Positions 11,074-21,475 of a stretch of 64,000 nucleotides of DNA are shown one piece after another. Numbering within the stretch: position 1 is the stretch's first letter; each line of letters opens with the position of its first letter. A model generated the notes under the pieces. The model made no database searches. It had not been told where the DNA came from and saw nothing but the letters and a program-made list of their open reading frames with translations. The DNA is from Trichobilharzia regenti (Eukaryota; Platyhelminthes; Trematoda; Strigeidida; Schistosomatidae), in contig OX235270.1 of NCBI GenBank assembly GCA_944472135.2, positions 133,467,632 through 133,531,631 on the forward strand, in the 5' to 3' direction. A program made the position numbers and the translations under genes.

Positions 11074-12459
11074 AAATCAAACAAACAGTTTTGGGTGGAT
11101 CAAACGTCATGCGTGGATTGAATGTTGCACGACAAAAAATAACAAGTAAAAACCAAACAGAATTTGAGCCAGGAGGAAGGTGTAGTCCTCACAACCCCAA
11201 AACTCCACAGATTTGTTAACAATATGAAACAAATGATAAGTAAGTTCCTGGATATTTCTGTTGATTCATCTTAACTGATAGACATGAGAAGACTGATTAC
11301 GGTAGGCTTCGAAAATGACCAGATACTCTTCAAAAGCAGTCTGACTAAACGTCTCCGCTATCACCGTGAACATTGGTGAGCAACAAAGTTCAAGGATATG
11401 GAAGAGGAGTCAATGTGAGTAATACCGAACGACCATATCGACTCATTAGGCAAATACAGTTAAGACATAAATGATAAGCGACACAATATTTGAGAAAAGC
11501 GGAACTAGTTACTTCTAAGTATGGGCAACTTGGACGCTGGAGGGGACACCTTTAGGAGAAAATTTACTGACCTACGCTCAATCTCCCCAACACCGGCCTA
11601 TGTTGGATCTAGACATCGGCTCCCCAACTGTATCTCAGTCTGCAAAAGGCTGTCACCAGTGAAAAACTAATCGATGCAGCGAAACCTGATTATTTGACTC
11701 TAGAGGCGTTTGAGGATGGCGGAGATGGGTTATTGCCTGGGTTAACTAGGACACTGTATGATGCGTTCGAATCTGGGACAATCTGTCTGTACTACTTCCA
11801 CTCACTGAATGTCCGAGTTTGTAAAAAGGGATTCAAATCTTCCTGTGACAATCATAAGAGAATATGCCTGACTAGCATAGTAGATAAAATTCTAGGTTCA
11901 TCAGTGTATAGAGATAACTTTCATATTGTTGACATGGTTGTTTAGAAACTTGACGTCGAGTAAATTCTACTTATAAACTGATTTTGGGTTAACCAGGATA
12001 TTAGGTGATGTGTGGGAAGTTGAGATGGCCTCGGTGGACTGGTGCAAATTACTTTTCTATTATCCCTGTTTGCAAGAAGGGAGATAAGTTTGTAATAATC
12101 TTAACAGGAGGAATGACTTGACAAACATGGTGTCTTAAATTATGGGTTCACTCTTCATGCATGGAGTGAATGGTGTTCGATAGAAAACATAATGCGAGAG
12201 TACCACACGGGCTTTAAGCTAGGAAAAGGGTGTATTGATCATACCTTGACTTTACGACATATTCGTTAACATAGAAACACTGGCCGGTGTCCTACACTTA
12301 CCATATTTCTCAAGGTGATTTCAGGACTTGGTTCCATAGACGAAAAAGGTGCTTTGGTAATGTCAAGCCGAGAATAAAATGCCAGAAATCTACATAGCAC
12401 TCACCTCGCCTAGATTACTAGCTCGCTAGATTTCTAGCCGGACCCAAAGCTCGGATAAA
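11074..12459 (+). pseudogene. Degenerate RT-like spacer, unit 3
   Basis: Same content as 3034-4419. Readable stretch at 11694-11945. G11175 is private to this unit; G11302 is shared with unit 4. No intact gene. Confidence 0.5.
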
Positions 12460-12664
12460 GAGGGAGGGTTGGGGCGTGGTGAAGGCAACCACACCTCTAA
12501 AACTTAACCGAATTGCTACAGAAACTTCAACACACAAGTATATTTTAAAAATATTACAAATATAAACAACAACCTTATTTTTCGCTGGAATCGGGGAAGT
12601 GAAATGACGCAGGCTGGTGAGAGCTAGCCTTCGGGAAGCCAGTCAGCCGATGTGCCTTCTTTCG

Positions 12665-13070
12665 ATGAAAGCAAAAGTAAGGATGGGGACATGGAATGTT
12701 CGTACAATGTACGAAGCCAGCTGGAAAGGCTGTCCAGGTAGCAGCAGAAATGAGAAAATATAGAACAGAAGTACTGGGAATCTACGAGAGCAGATGGAAC
12801 GAATGTGGTAGGCGTCAACTACCAACTGGAGAGACAATAACCTATTCCGGTCACCCAGAGGACAATCACGAGCACATCCAGGGAGTGTCCATCATGATGT
12901 CACCAACATCAGCCAAAGCTCTCATGCAGTGGGAATTAATCTCCTCCAGGATAATCACAGCCAGGTTCAACTCAAAAGGACGGAAGCTTACAATCGTCCA
13001 ATGCTGTGCGCCTACAAACGTCTCAGAACAAGAGAAGAAAGAGGATTTCTACCGACAACTACAAACAGTA
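12665..13070 (+). pseudogene. RTE-type LINE endonuclease fragment, unit 4
   Basis: As in units 2 and 3, ending at the junction with inverted RTE DNA at 13070/13071. Preceded by the RTE 5' UTR copy at 12460-12664. Confidence 0.8.
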
Positions 13071-13775
13071 GGCGATTGGTTCTTGTTTTGTTTCTTCCCA
13101 TAGTTTCTTGTTGGTGAGTCGTTCCGGCTCAGTCATCTGATCTTCAGTATAGAGCCAGCGAAGACAGTTGTTGATAAAGGTAACGTCTGAAACAGGCTGT
13201 TGGAAATATTCTTTCTGACCCAACCGCCAAGTTTCTGATCCGATCCGTATAGAAGAACTGACTGACTTGACGTTTGTATTGAAAATCCGAGCGAATTTTG
13301 TTGTTGATTCTGGCTGAGTGACGAAGATTTCCAGATTGATTTCAGGTTGATGAATGTGTTTCTCGCCTTCCCCATTCTCTCACTCGATTTCACATCCTCG
13401 TCCGTTCCGACTTCCTGTAGTTGAGACAATGCTCCCTAGACAAGTGAGTGAATGAAGTAACCTCTTTCAAATCCCTCCCGTTGATGTTGATTGACGTTGG
13501 ATGTTGCTGTTGTTGTTGGTTGGTTATTTTCATAGCCTCCGTCTTGTCTATGTTCACCTGGAGTCCTGTCTTCGCCGGCTGCTTCTTCGACCAGTTTGTC
13601 GGTTTTCGCTTGTAAGTCTTCGATTTTGTGTGACATCAAACATAAATCATCCACTCGCGAAATCCAGGTCTTCTAGGTTCTTCATGTCGGTCCAGGATAT
13701 CCCTTCCTGTCTTCTCGTTTCCCACTGTCTGACGCATAATCCAGTCCACGATAATTAGGAATATCATTGGTGATA
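13071..13775 (-). pseudogene. Inverted RTE 3' segment, unit 4
   Basis: Same inverted segment with a private CT insertion at about 13379-13380. This fuses two reading frames that are separate in the other units, giving a 98-codon minus-strand frame. The RTE copy near 19.1 kb carries a related longer form at the same place, so this short stretch is prone to small length changes. Confidence 0.85.
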
Positions 13776-13827
13776 ATAACCAAGCGCCTATAAATGATAT
13801 GAGTTGGAAAGACGAGATCCAGTTGTT

Positions 13828-15095
13828 CTACTGACTATTTATTAAGTTATAGGTATCACGCCTAATGCTTTCTTTATCGCATAGAACACGAGTTAAGTAG
13901 GGGATGGTTGAGTTTTTGTACTTGTTAGTGCGAGCATATAGTTTTCTATATAGGCTTCTGGTTCTGCCTGATGAGATACAAGGGGAGAGTTGTGAATGAA
14001 GAGGGTAGTGTGAGTTAGATAAAATGGATTTAGCCCATTTTTCACATGAGTCCATGTGCCTGTCCACCAGAATATTAACAAGCTGGCTAAGTGGCAAACT
14101 GCCTACCCTGCTGACAACCTTTAACATCCTACGTAATACGGTATAGTCCTTCTTCAATAGCCCAGGAAAAACTAAGGGGGAACAATAGAGAATAATAGGC
14201 AGAATGCGAGAGTTAACGAATTGTAGGAGTAAGGGTTGGGTTACACCAGAATGTCTTAACTTCTTGATGTAGAAGGTAAGACGGAATATTTTCTTAGAAA
14301 TCGTCAAGATATGAGACGACCAGGAAAGATCAGCAGATAGAGTGACGCCTAGGTATTTAATTTCTAACTTGGTTTCTATTTCAGTGCCATCAATGTTGCA
14401 CACCTCGTGAGTGCTAACCAGTTTGTTTAGATCAGATTTATGCCTAAAGGTGAAATTGACTGTTTGGCATTTGGAGGGTTTAAGGTAAGACCGTTTTCCT
14501 TGGACCACTGGCTGATTTCTGATAAAAAACCATTTAGTTTAGAGCAGTCACTTTGACATTTGACAGGTAAAGATACAGTTAGGTCATCAGCATATTTGAC
14601 AAAGTTAATGTCATTTAAAGATGGTAGGTCATGTAGGAAGAAGGAAAAGAGAAGTGGGGAGAGTACAGCACCTTGGGGGACACCAGCTTCAGTGAGCACA
14701 GCAGAGGAGGATTTACCTTCGTATACGGTGTACTGCATTCTGTTCGAAAAGTAGGAATGCAACCAGTTAGTGACCCAGGACTCGGTTTGTGTCATGGAGA
14801 GCTTATTTAGCAGGAGACATCTAGGTACAGAGTCGAAAGCAGAAGTGAAGTCAAGAAACGTGCAGCGGACATATTTGGCACCTTTATCTAATGATGACAC
14901 AATACTGTTGTGTAAGATGGCTGCAGCGTCTAAAGTACTCCTACCCAGTCTGTAGGCAAATTGTTTGGGGTCTTAGAAGCTTTTAAGGGAGGGTTCGAGT
15001 TTACGAAGTACTAGTTTTTCCATGAGCTTTAGAAATGGGGAAGTGATGGCAATGGGTCTGAACTTTACGTTCTTGCTATTGCCACTTTCATATAC
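13828..15095 (-). pseudogene. Family-A LINE reverse transcriptase, unit 4
   Basis: Same RT with YADD, sharing all unit-3 diagnostic bases in this interval. Frameshift and stop lesions as in the other units. Confidence 0.85.
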
Positions 15096-16480
15096 AAATC
15101 AAACAAACAGTTTTGGGTGGATCAAACGTCATGCGTGGATTGAATGTTGCACGACAAAAAATAACAAGTAAAAACCAAACAGAATTTGAGCCAGGAAGAA
15201 GGTGTAGTCCTCACAACCCCAAAACTCCACAGATTTGTTAACAATATGAAACAAATGATAAGTAAGTTCCTGGATATTTCTGTTGATTCATCTTAACTGA
15301 TAGACATGAGAAGACTGATTACGGTAGGCTTCGAAAATGACCAGATACTCTTCAAAAGCAGTCTGACTAAACGTCTCCGCTATCACCGTGAACATTGGTG
15401 AGCAACAAAGTTCAAGGATATGGAAGAGGAGTCAATGTGAGTAATACCGAACGACCATATCGACTCATTAGGCAAATACAGTTAAGACATAAATGATAAG
15501 CGACACAATATTTGAGAAAAGCGGAACTAGTTACTTCTAAGTATGGGCAACTTGGACGCTGGAGGGGACACCTTTAGGAGAAAATTTACTGACCTACGCT
15601 CAATCTCCCCAACACCGGCCTATGTTGGATCTAGACATCGGCTCCCCAACTGTATCTCAGTCTGCAAAAGGCTGTCACCAGTGAAAAACTAATCGATGCA
15701 GCGAAACCTGATTATTTGACTCTAGAGGCGTTTGAGGATGGCGGAGATGGGTTATTGCCTGGGTTAACTAGGACACTGTATGATGCGTTCGAATCTGGGA
15801 CAATCTGTCTGTACTACTTCCACTCACTGAATGTCCGAGTTTGTAAAAAGGGATTCAAATCTTCCTGTGACAATCATAAGAGAATATGCCTGACTAGCAT
15901 AGTAGATAAAATTCTAGGTTCATCAGTGTATAGAGATAACTTTCATATTGTTGACATGGTTGTTTAGAAACTTGACGTCGAGTAAATTCTACTTATAAAC
16001 TGATTTTGGGTTAACCAGGATATTAGGTGATGTGTGGGAAGTTGAGATGGCCTCGGTGGACTGGTGCAAATTACTTTTCTATTATCCCTGTTTGCAAGAA
16101 GGGAGATAAGTTTGTAATAATCTTAACAGGAGGAATGACTTGACAAACATGGTGTCTTAAATTATGGGTTCACTCTTCATGCATGGAGTGAATGGTGTTC
16201 GATAGAAAACATAATGCGAGAGTACCACACGGGCTTTAAGCTAGGAAAAGGGTGTATTGATCATACCTTGACTTTACGACATATTCGTTAACATAGAAAC
16301 ACTGGCCGGTGTCCTACACTTACCATATTTCTCAAGGTGATTTCAGGACTTGGTTCCATAGACGAAAAAGGTGCTTTGGTAATGTCAAGCCGAGAATAAA
16401 ATGCCAGAAATCTACATAGCACTCACCTCGCCTAGATTACTAGCTCGCTAGATTTCTAGCCGGACCCAAAGCTCGGATAA
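15096..16480 (+). pseudogene. Degenerate RT-like spacer, unit 4
   Basis: Same content as 3034-4419. Readable stretch at 15716-15967. Followed by the RTE 5' UTR at 16481-16686. No intact gene. Confidence 0.5.
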
Positions 16481-16686
16481 AGAGGGAGGGTTGGGGCGTG
16501 GTGAAGGCAACCACACCTCTAAAACTTAACCGAATTGCTACAGAAACTTCAACACACAAGTATATTTTAAAAATATTACAAATATAAACAACAACCTTAT
16601 TTTTCGCTGGAATCGGGGAAGTGAAATGACGCAGGCTGGTGAGAGCTAGCCTTCGGGAAGCCAGTCAGCCGATGTGCCTTCTTTCG

Positions 16687-17405
16687 ATGAAAGCAAAAGT
16701 AAGGATGGGGACATGGAATGTTCGTACAATGTACGAAGCCAGCTGGAAAGGCTGTCCAGGTAGCAGCAGAAATGAGAAAATATAGAACAGAAGTACTGGG
16801 AATCTACGAGAGCAGATGGAACGAATGTGGTAGGCGTCAACTACCAACTGGAGAGACAATAACCTATTCCGGTCACCCAGAGGACAATCACGAGCACATC
16901 CAGGGAGTGTCCATCATGATGTCACCAACATCAGCCAAAGCTCTCATGCAGTGGGAATTAATCTCCTCCAGGATAATCACAGCCAGGTTCAACTCAAAAG
17001 GAAGGAAAGTTACAGTCGTTCAATGTTATGCGCCTACAAACGTTTCAGAACAAGAGAAGAAAGAGGATTTCTACCGACAACTACAAACAGTAATGGACAA
17101 TGTCCCAATTGGCCACACCAGAATCCTGATGAGTGATATGAACGAGAATTTGGGAGGAGAAAATACAGGAAGAGAACTCATCATTGGTCGAGAGGCCCTC
17201 GGTGAAATGAACAACAATGGTGAACTCTTCTCAGACTCCTGCGCCTTCAATGATTTGGTGATTGATGGGAGTGTGTTCAAACACAAAGATATACATAAGA
17301 CAACATGGATTTCACCAGATGGGCAAGCCAAAAGCCAGTTAGACTTCATTTCAACCTCAAGAAAGTGGAGAGTAGCAGATGTGAGTTGAGACCACCATCT
17401 AGTAC
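16687..17405 (+). pseudogene. RTE endonuclease domain (near-complete, two lesions)
   Basis: The ATG at 16687 opens GTWNVRTMYEA; a frame break near 16740 moves into the frame running 16718-17389. That frame carries ESRW, the ITARFNSKGRKVTVVQCYAPTN block, SDMNEN (GDMN-type active-site Asp/Asn) and LDFIS. A TGA at 17387-17389 sits immediately before the DHHLV active-site block, so the domain is closed one codon short of its catalytic His-containing motif. It would otherwise nick target DNA. Sequence up to about 17000 matches the tandem units; after that it diverges. Confidence 0.8.
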
Positions 17406-19450
17406 AAGTGACTTGCAAGGTGAAGCTAAAAGCCTTGAGAATAGCTGTGGATAGGTCACAATGCATGTTCAACACTCAGAAACTGAAGGACACAAACACA
17501 AAGAACACTTTCACTGCAACTGTCAGAGCAAAGCAGGAAACACTACGTGGCATCACTGAAGAATCATGCATGGAAGACCACTGGAACTCTCTGAAGGTGA
17601 TTTCAACGAAACGTGTTCAACGGTTCTAGGAAGAAAGAAGAGACAAGACAAGGAATGACCCTCAACGGACGCTTGAAAACTAATAGATGAGAGGAGAATG
17701 GTGAAAGAGAAAATGATTCAATGCAAGGACGGACAGGAGAAGGAGACGATGAGCTCAAAGAATAAGTGAAGAAGAGTGCTAGGAAGGACAAAAGACGATT
17801 CTACGACAATCTGGCCACTGAAGCTGAGAAGGCAGCAGGCAAAAAGGACCTGAGGACATTATATCAGATAACCAAGTCTCTATCCGGAAGAGATCAACAC
17901 AAGTGAAACCTATAAAAGACAGCCAAGGGAACCCAATTACCAAGGAAGAAAGACAGATTAAACAATGGGCGGATCACTTCAAAGGACTCTTGAATCGACC
18001 ACCACCTGCAACCCGTCCAGAAATACCAACAACAGCGCGCACACAACTGCAAGTTGACACCAATCCTCCAACGAAAGCTGACGTCTTGAATGCAATCAAG
18101 CTTCTGAAATCTGGAATAGCAGCTGAACCAGATGGAATACCCCCTGAAGCACTGATAGTCGACCCAGAGATGACAGAAGATATGCTGACTCCATTATTGC
18201 AAAAGGTCTGGAAGGAGGGAAATGTGCCTACTGACTGGAGGAAAGGTTACCTCGTGAAACTACCAGAGAAGGGCGACTTAGGCCTCACTCTGCAAGGACT
18301 GGCGAGGAATCATGCTCATGTCGATGCCAAGTAAAATCGTGAGTCGCATCAACCTGGAGAGATTAAAGGATGCACTGGAGACAGAACTCCGACCAGAACA
18401 AGCTGGCTGGATTCAGGGAAGTCAGGCAAATCATTTACTGACCAAATTGCAACTCTACGCATCATCATCACAGAACAAAGCATGGAATGGCAATCAAACC
18501 TCTACCTCAACTTTATAGACTTCGAGAAGGCCTTCGACAGCGTTGATCGTGAAGTAATTTGGAAACTACTCGAGTACTAGGACGTACCCCAAATATTCAT
18601 CAACCTTATTCAACAGCTGTACGACAACGGCGCATGTCAAGTGATCCACAACAGAAAACTCAGCGAGGCGTTTGTAGTAAGCACAGGAATAAGACAAGGG
18701 TGCTTATTATCTATCACCAATGATATTCCTAATTGTCGTGGACTGGATTATGCGTCAGACAGTGGGAAACGAGAAGACAGGAAGGGATATCCTGGACCGA
18801 CATGAAGAACCTAGAAGACCTGGATTTCGCGAGTGGATGATTTATGTTTGATGTCACACAAAATCGAAGACTTACAAGCGAAAACCGACAAACTGGTCGA
18901 AGAAGCAGCCGGCGAAAACAGGACTCCAGGTGAACATAGACAAGACGGAGGCTATGAAAATAACCAACCAACAACAACAGCAACATCCAACGTCAATCAA
19001 CATCAACGGGAGGGATTTGAAAGAGGTTACTTCATTCACTCACTTGTCTAGGGAGCATTGTCTCAACTACAGGAAGTCGGAACGGACGAGGATGTGAAAT
19101 CGAGTGAGGAGAATGGGGAAGGCGAGAAACACATTCATCAACCTGAAATCAATCTGGAAATCTTCGTCACTCAGCCAGAATCAACAACAAAATTCGCTCG
19201 GATTTTCAATACAAACGTCAAGTCAGTCAGTTCTTCTATACGGATCGGATCAGAAACTTGGCGGTTGGGTCAGAAAGAATATTTCCAACAGCCTGTTTCA
19301 GACGTTACCTTTATCAACAACTGTCTTCGCTGGCTCTATACTGAAGATCAGATGACTGGGCCGGAACGACTCACCATCAAGAAACTATGGGAAGAAACAA
19401 AACAAGAACCAATCGCCAACCAGCAAATATGCAGGAGAAAGTGGAGATAG
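17406..19450 (+). pseudogene. RTE linker, reverse transcriptase and C-terminal domain (multiply broken)
   Basis: Frames in order: a linker with the AQQ/KDTNTKNTF region (17408-17629), an RT N-terminal frame at 17903-18334 (IKLLKSG, PDGIPPEAL, WKEGNVPTDWRKGYLVKLPEKGD), then a frameshift into 18312-18518 (RPEQAGWI). A further shift reads NFIDFEKAFDSVDRE and IRQGCLLS. The block that should hold the catalytic FADD (near 18820-18850) is lost in a frame break, so polymerase activity is excluded. The C-terminal domain (19058-19450) ends RRKWR. Homologous segments lie at 27100-28380 and 31225-32610. Confidence 0.8.
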
Positions 19451-19730
19451 ATTGGATACTCGCTGAGGAGTCCGCTGGGTGACACCACACGCGCGTCAGG
19501 CCATTGCTCGAGTGGAACCAGGCCGAAAGGGAAGCGGCGAGCGGGACGTCAGTGCAAGGGTGACATGGAGGAGATCGTGTGAAGAGGAGTTGTGAAAGAG
19601 TATGGACTAACGTGGACGCAGGTGAAATGTACAGCAGAAGGAATACAGAAGCAAGTGGAGACGTGCAGTTGAAGCCCTATGTTCCACTTGGAACCCAAGG
19701 GAACAAGAATTATAATAATATAGAGCATTA

Positions 19731-20147
19731 AGCGAAACACTACACAATCACAAACAGTTGTGTTAGAGCTGACCGAGAGCTATCATCTGAAGTGAAAACA
19801 ACCAGTGTTGCCCTATTTGTGTGCCTTGTGTCTCCATTTTATTGATGTCTCATCATATATGCCTTAGAGGATGTGATTGTAATCAACTTTGGTGACCTAA
19901 CGATTGAATAGGGAACAGTCTCGGTGCCTCAGAATACGATAGTGACGATAATATTGTCTTTCTAGGTTAAGACGCTGACGAAACGTATAGTCTTCTGAAT
20001 ACCTTGGGTTATTTTCGGCGTAGATGAAGAATACGGCTATGAATTAAAAGGGTTGTGTACTGTTTGACAGTCCTCTCGGTGCTTGTTTGTATTAGTAAGA
20101 TATGGCCATTGAGAATGCATCTTTCTTTCACCATAAATGTTTGTGTT
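19731..20147. other. Unassigned flank between RTE and Gypsy copy A
   Basis: About 420 bp without a recognisable gene or repeat. It ends in the 4-bp target duplication TGTT (20144-20147) of the Gypsy insertion. Confidence 0.5.
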
Positions 20148-20466
20148 TGTAGCGGTAAATAATTCCCCAAAATTATTGACCACAGCAATCACTCATTGGA
20201 TGCTGACCACCACTGTTTAAGTCGACTTGTTTAGCTGAAGGCTTCCGGTCAAGCATCCCCGCCATTTGGTACCCCGTCGTGTAACGTGCACGATCACTAG
20301 CTAGCTAAGCGTTCGTCTAACGGCTGGTTTTGGTTCGTAAATACATTTCTTCGTTTGGACGACCAATTGTTGGCTTTTGCTTTGTCTTTGGTACGCGAGA
20401 ATAAATTAATTAGAAGTTGTTGAACGAGATATCACGTCAAACCTTTAATATCTCTCAACCTCTAAA
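20148..20466 (+). repeat. 5' LTR of Gypsy copy A
   Basis: 319 bp, starting TGTAGCGG and ending CCTCTAAA. It ends in AA rather than the usual CA, but the same end is defined independently by the target duplications of copy A and of the B/C pair. An AATAAA polyadenylation signal lies at 20400-20405. Identical by eye to 25084-25402. Confidence 0.92.
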
Positions 20467-20630
20467 CTGGTGAGCCCGACCACGAACTTCACCCACGATA
20501 AATCCGCAACCCCTAAACTGGTGAGCCTAACCGCGAACTTCAACTACGACAATTACTCAGATAATCCCGGTGAGTTCGTTCCATTTTGTATTTGTTCTTG
20601 TACCATATATTATTCGATATAATTTTCGTC
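20467..20630 (+). promoter_or_regulatory. Primer binding site region, duplicated, and gag leader
   Basis: The sequence after the LTR, CTGGTGAGCCCGACC, resembles the TGGTGACCCCGAC primer site complementary to the tRNA-Trp 3' end. A second diverged copy of the same stretch starts 51 bp later (CTAAACTGGTGAGCC from 20513). Copies B and C have only one primer site, and their interiors are about 49 bp shorter as a result. The region up to the gag ATG at 20631 has no other clear signal. Confidence 0.7.
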
Positions 20631-21458
20631 ATGAGTGATCTTAGTCCCAAGGTCATCCGTATCCGCTCAACTCCTAAAACCATTCAGCTCGTACCATACT
20701 GGCCAGATAATGCTGAAACGTGGTTTCTGCTAGCTGAAGCAGATTTTTGTGAGCATGGGATAACTGATCAACGTTCACAGTTACTTGCAGTTATTCACGC
20801 CCTACCGCGGGAATTCAGCAAGTACGTAACATCACAGATGTTGAGTCCCGAGGTAAGTAACTCGTACGAGTTGCTGAAAGCATCCCTCCTCAGGAGAAAC
20901 GCTCTCACGGACAGACAACGTCTAGATGAATTATTTCGCAACATCGAGTTAGGAGATCAGTCAGCCGTGAGCATGCTGACAAGAATGAAACAAGTCGTCG
21001 GCCAATGTCAGTTCGACGAAGGACTGTTTAGAGAACTCTTCTTAACCAAGTTGCCACAATCTGTACAGACCGTACTTGTGACACTTGAGGGTACTGTAAT
21101 AGAGAACTTAGCTATTACTGCAGATAAGATCCTAGAAATAACTAAACGGTCTGTCCCCGAAATATGCTCAATGACTAAGCAGACTTCGAGTGAGGATCCT
21201 GCAATGACAGAGTTATGCAACTCCCTTCAGCAGATGTTTAGGTCAAACACACATTCTAAATCCTCCAACCGTCGTCCTAAATCTCCTCAACGCAGGAACT
21301 CGCGTGGTCGATCTAAGTCCAAACCACGTTCACTGAAAAACCCTGACTGGTGCTGGTACCACAACACCTATGGCCAAGAAGCGAAGTGTTGCCGTAAGCC
21401 TTGTAACTTCGGAAATGTCTCAAAGTCTGTGGGAAACTATCCCGCCGGCACGCGTTAG
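20631..21458 (+). CDS. gag: Gag polyprotein of Gypsy copy A (CHCC zinc finger)
   Basis: 275 codons from the ATG at 20631; the frame is open further upstream but without ATG before the leader. Gag would form the cytoplasmic virus-like particle and package element RNA. Visible parts: an N-terminal WFLLAEADF region, helical capsid-like middle, a basic Ser/Arg-rich stretch ([19 protein letters not shown]) and a zinc finger at about residues 241-258 with spacing C-x2-H-x9-C-x3-C. This CHCC form is a known hallmark of the CsRn1 clade, replacing CCHC. The frame stops at 21456-21458. Just before it, at 21431, a GGGAAAC heptamer sits in phase for slippage into Pol. The frame is intact, so expression is possible. 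Confidence 0.88.
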   Translation: MSDLSPKVIRIRSTPKTIQLVPYWPDNAETWFLLAEADFCEHGITDQRSQLLAVIHALPREFSKYVTSQMLSPEVSNSYELLKASLLRRNALTDRQRLDELFRNIELGDQSAVSMLTRMKQVVGQCQFDEGLFRELFLTKLPQSVQTVLVTLEGTVIENLAITADKILEITKRSVPEICSMTKQTSSEDPAMTELCNSLQQMFRSNTHSKSSNRRPKSPQRRNSRGRSKSKPRSLKNPDWCWYHNTYGQEAKCCRKPCNFGNVSKSVGNYPAGTR

Positions 21459-21475
21459 CGGCAACCGTCGCCGGT
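21431..21475 (+). promoter_or_regulatory. Predicted -1 programmed ribosomal frameshift signal between gag and pol
   Basis: G_GGA_AAC at 21431-21437 fits the X_XXY_YYZ slippery rule in the gag frame (GGA AAC are gag codons; after -1 slippage GGG AAA are pol codons). A 6-nt spacer (21438-21443) precedes a GC-rich stem: 21444-21449 with 21470-21475 (6 bp, one G-U), continuing 21450-21452 with 21466-21468 across a one-base bulge. The pol frame is open from 21431 onward and the gag stop lies 19 nt downstream. GGGAAAC is an established retroviral slippery heptamer. Identical heptamer and stem occur in copies B and C. Frameshifting itself is inferred. Confidence 0.75.

Larger units (their letters stand above)
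747..17000. repeat. Direct tandem array of a 4,020-bp composite transposon unit, four full copies plus a partial fifth
   Basis: The same sequence restarts at 747, 4767, 8787, 12807 and 16829. Periods are 4,020, 4,020, 4,020 and 4,022 bp; the last reflects a CT insertion at 13379-13380. Copies differ at only about a dozen sites. Each unit carries, in order, an RTE endonuclease start (+), an inverted RTE 3' segment, an antisense family-A LINE RT, degenerate RT-like sequence and the RTE 5' UTR. The fifth copy is indistinguishable from the others to about 17000, then becomes a diverged but more complete RTE. Units as long as these, made of dispersed-repeat pieces, point to segmental amplification rather than a classical satellite. 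A collapsed or expanded assembly is possible, but shared and private substitutions between units argue for real copies. Confidence 0.9.
16481..19730 (+). mobile_element. RTE-clade LINE (SR2-like), most complete copy in the window, inactivated
   Basis: A single-ORF RTE layout is visible in order: 5' UTR, apurinic-like endonuclease, linker, reverse transcriptase, C-terminal domain, and a short 3' UTR ending in an ATAATAATA-type tail. The GTWNVRTM start, the ILMSDMNEN block, the NFIDFEKAFDS RT block and the closing RKWR region fit the RTE clade; SR2 of Schistosoma mansoni is the established schistosome member. Many stops and frameshifts make it non-autonomous. Its first about 520 bp belong to the last tandem repeat. 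Its last bases (19671-19687, GAAGCCCTATGTTCCAC) recur at the end of two SINEs and one other RTE copy. Confidence 0.85.

Noticed and set aside
747..17000. Array as pure assembly artefact
   Set aside because: Nested shared and private substitutions and a unit-specific insertion are hard to obtain from a false expansion; kept as real, with read checks noted.
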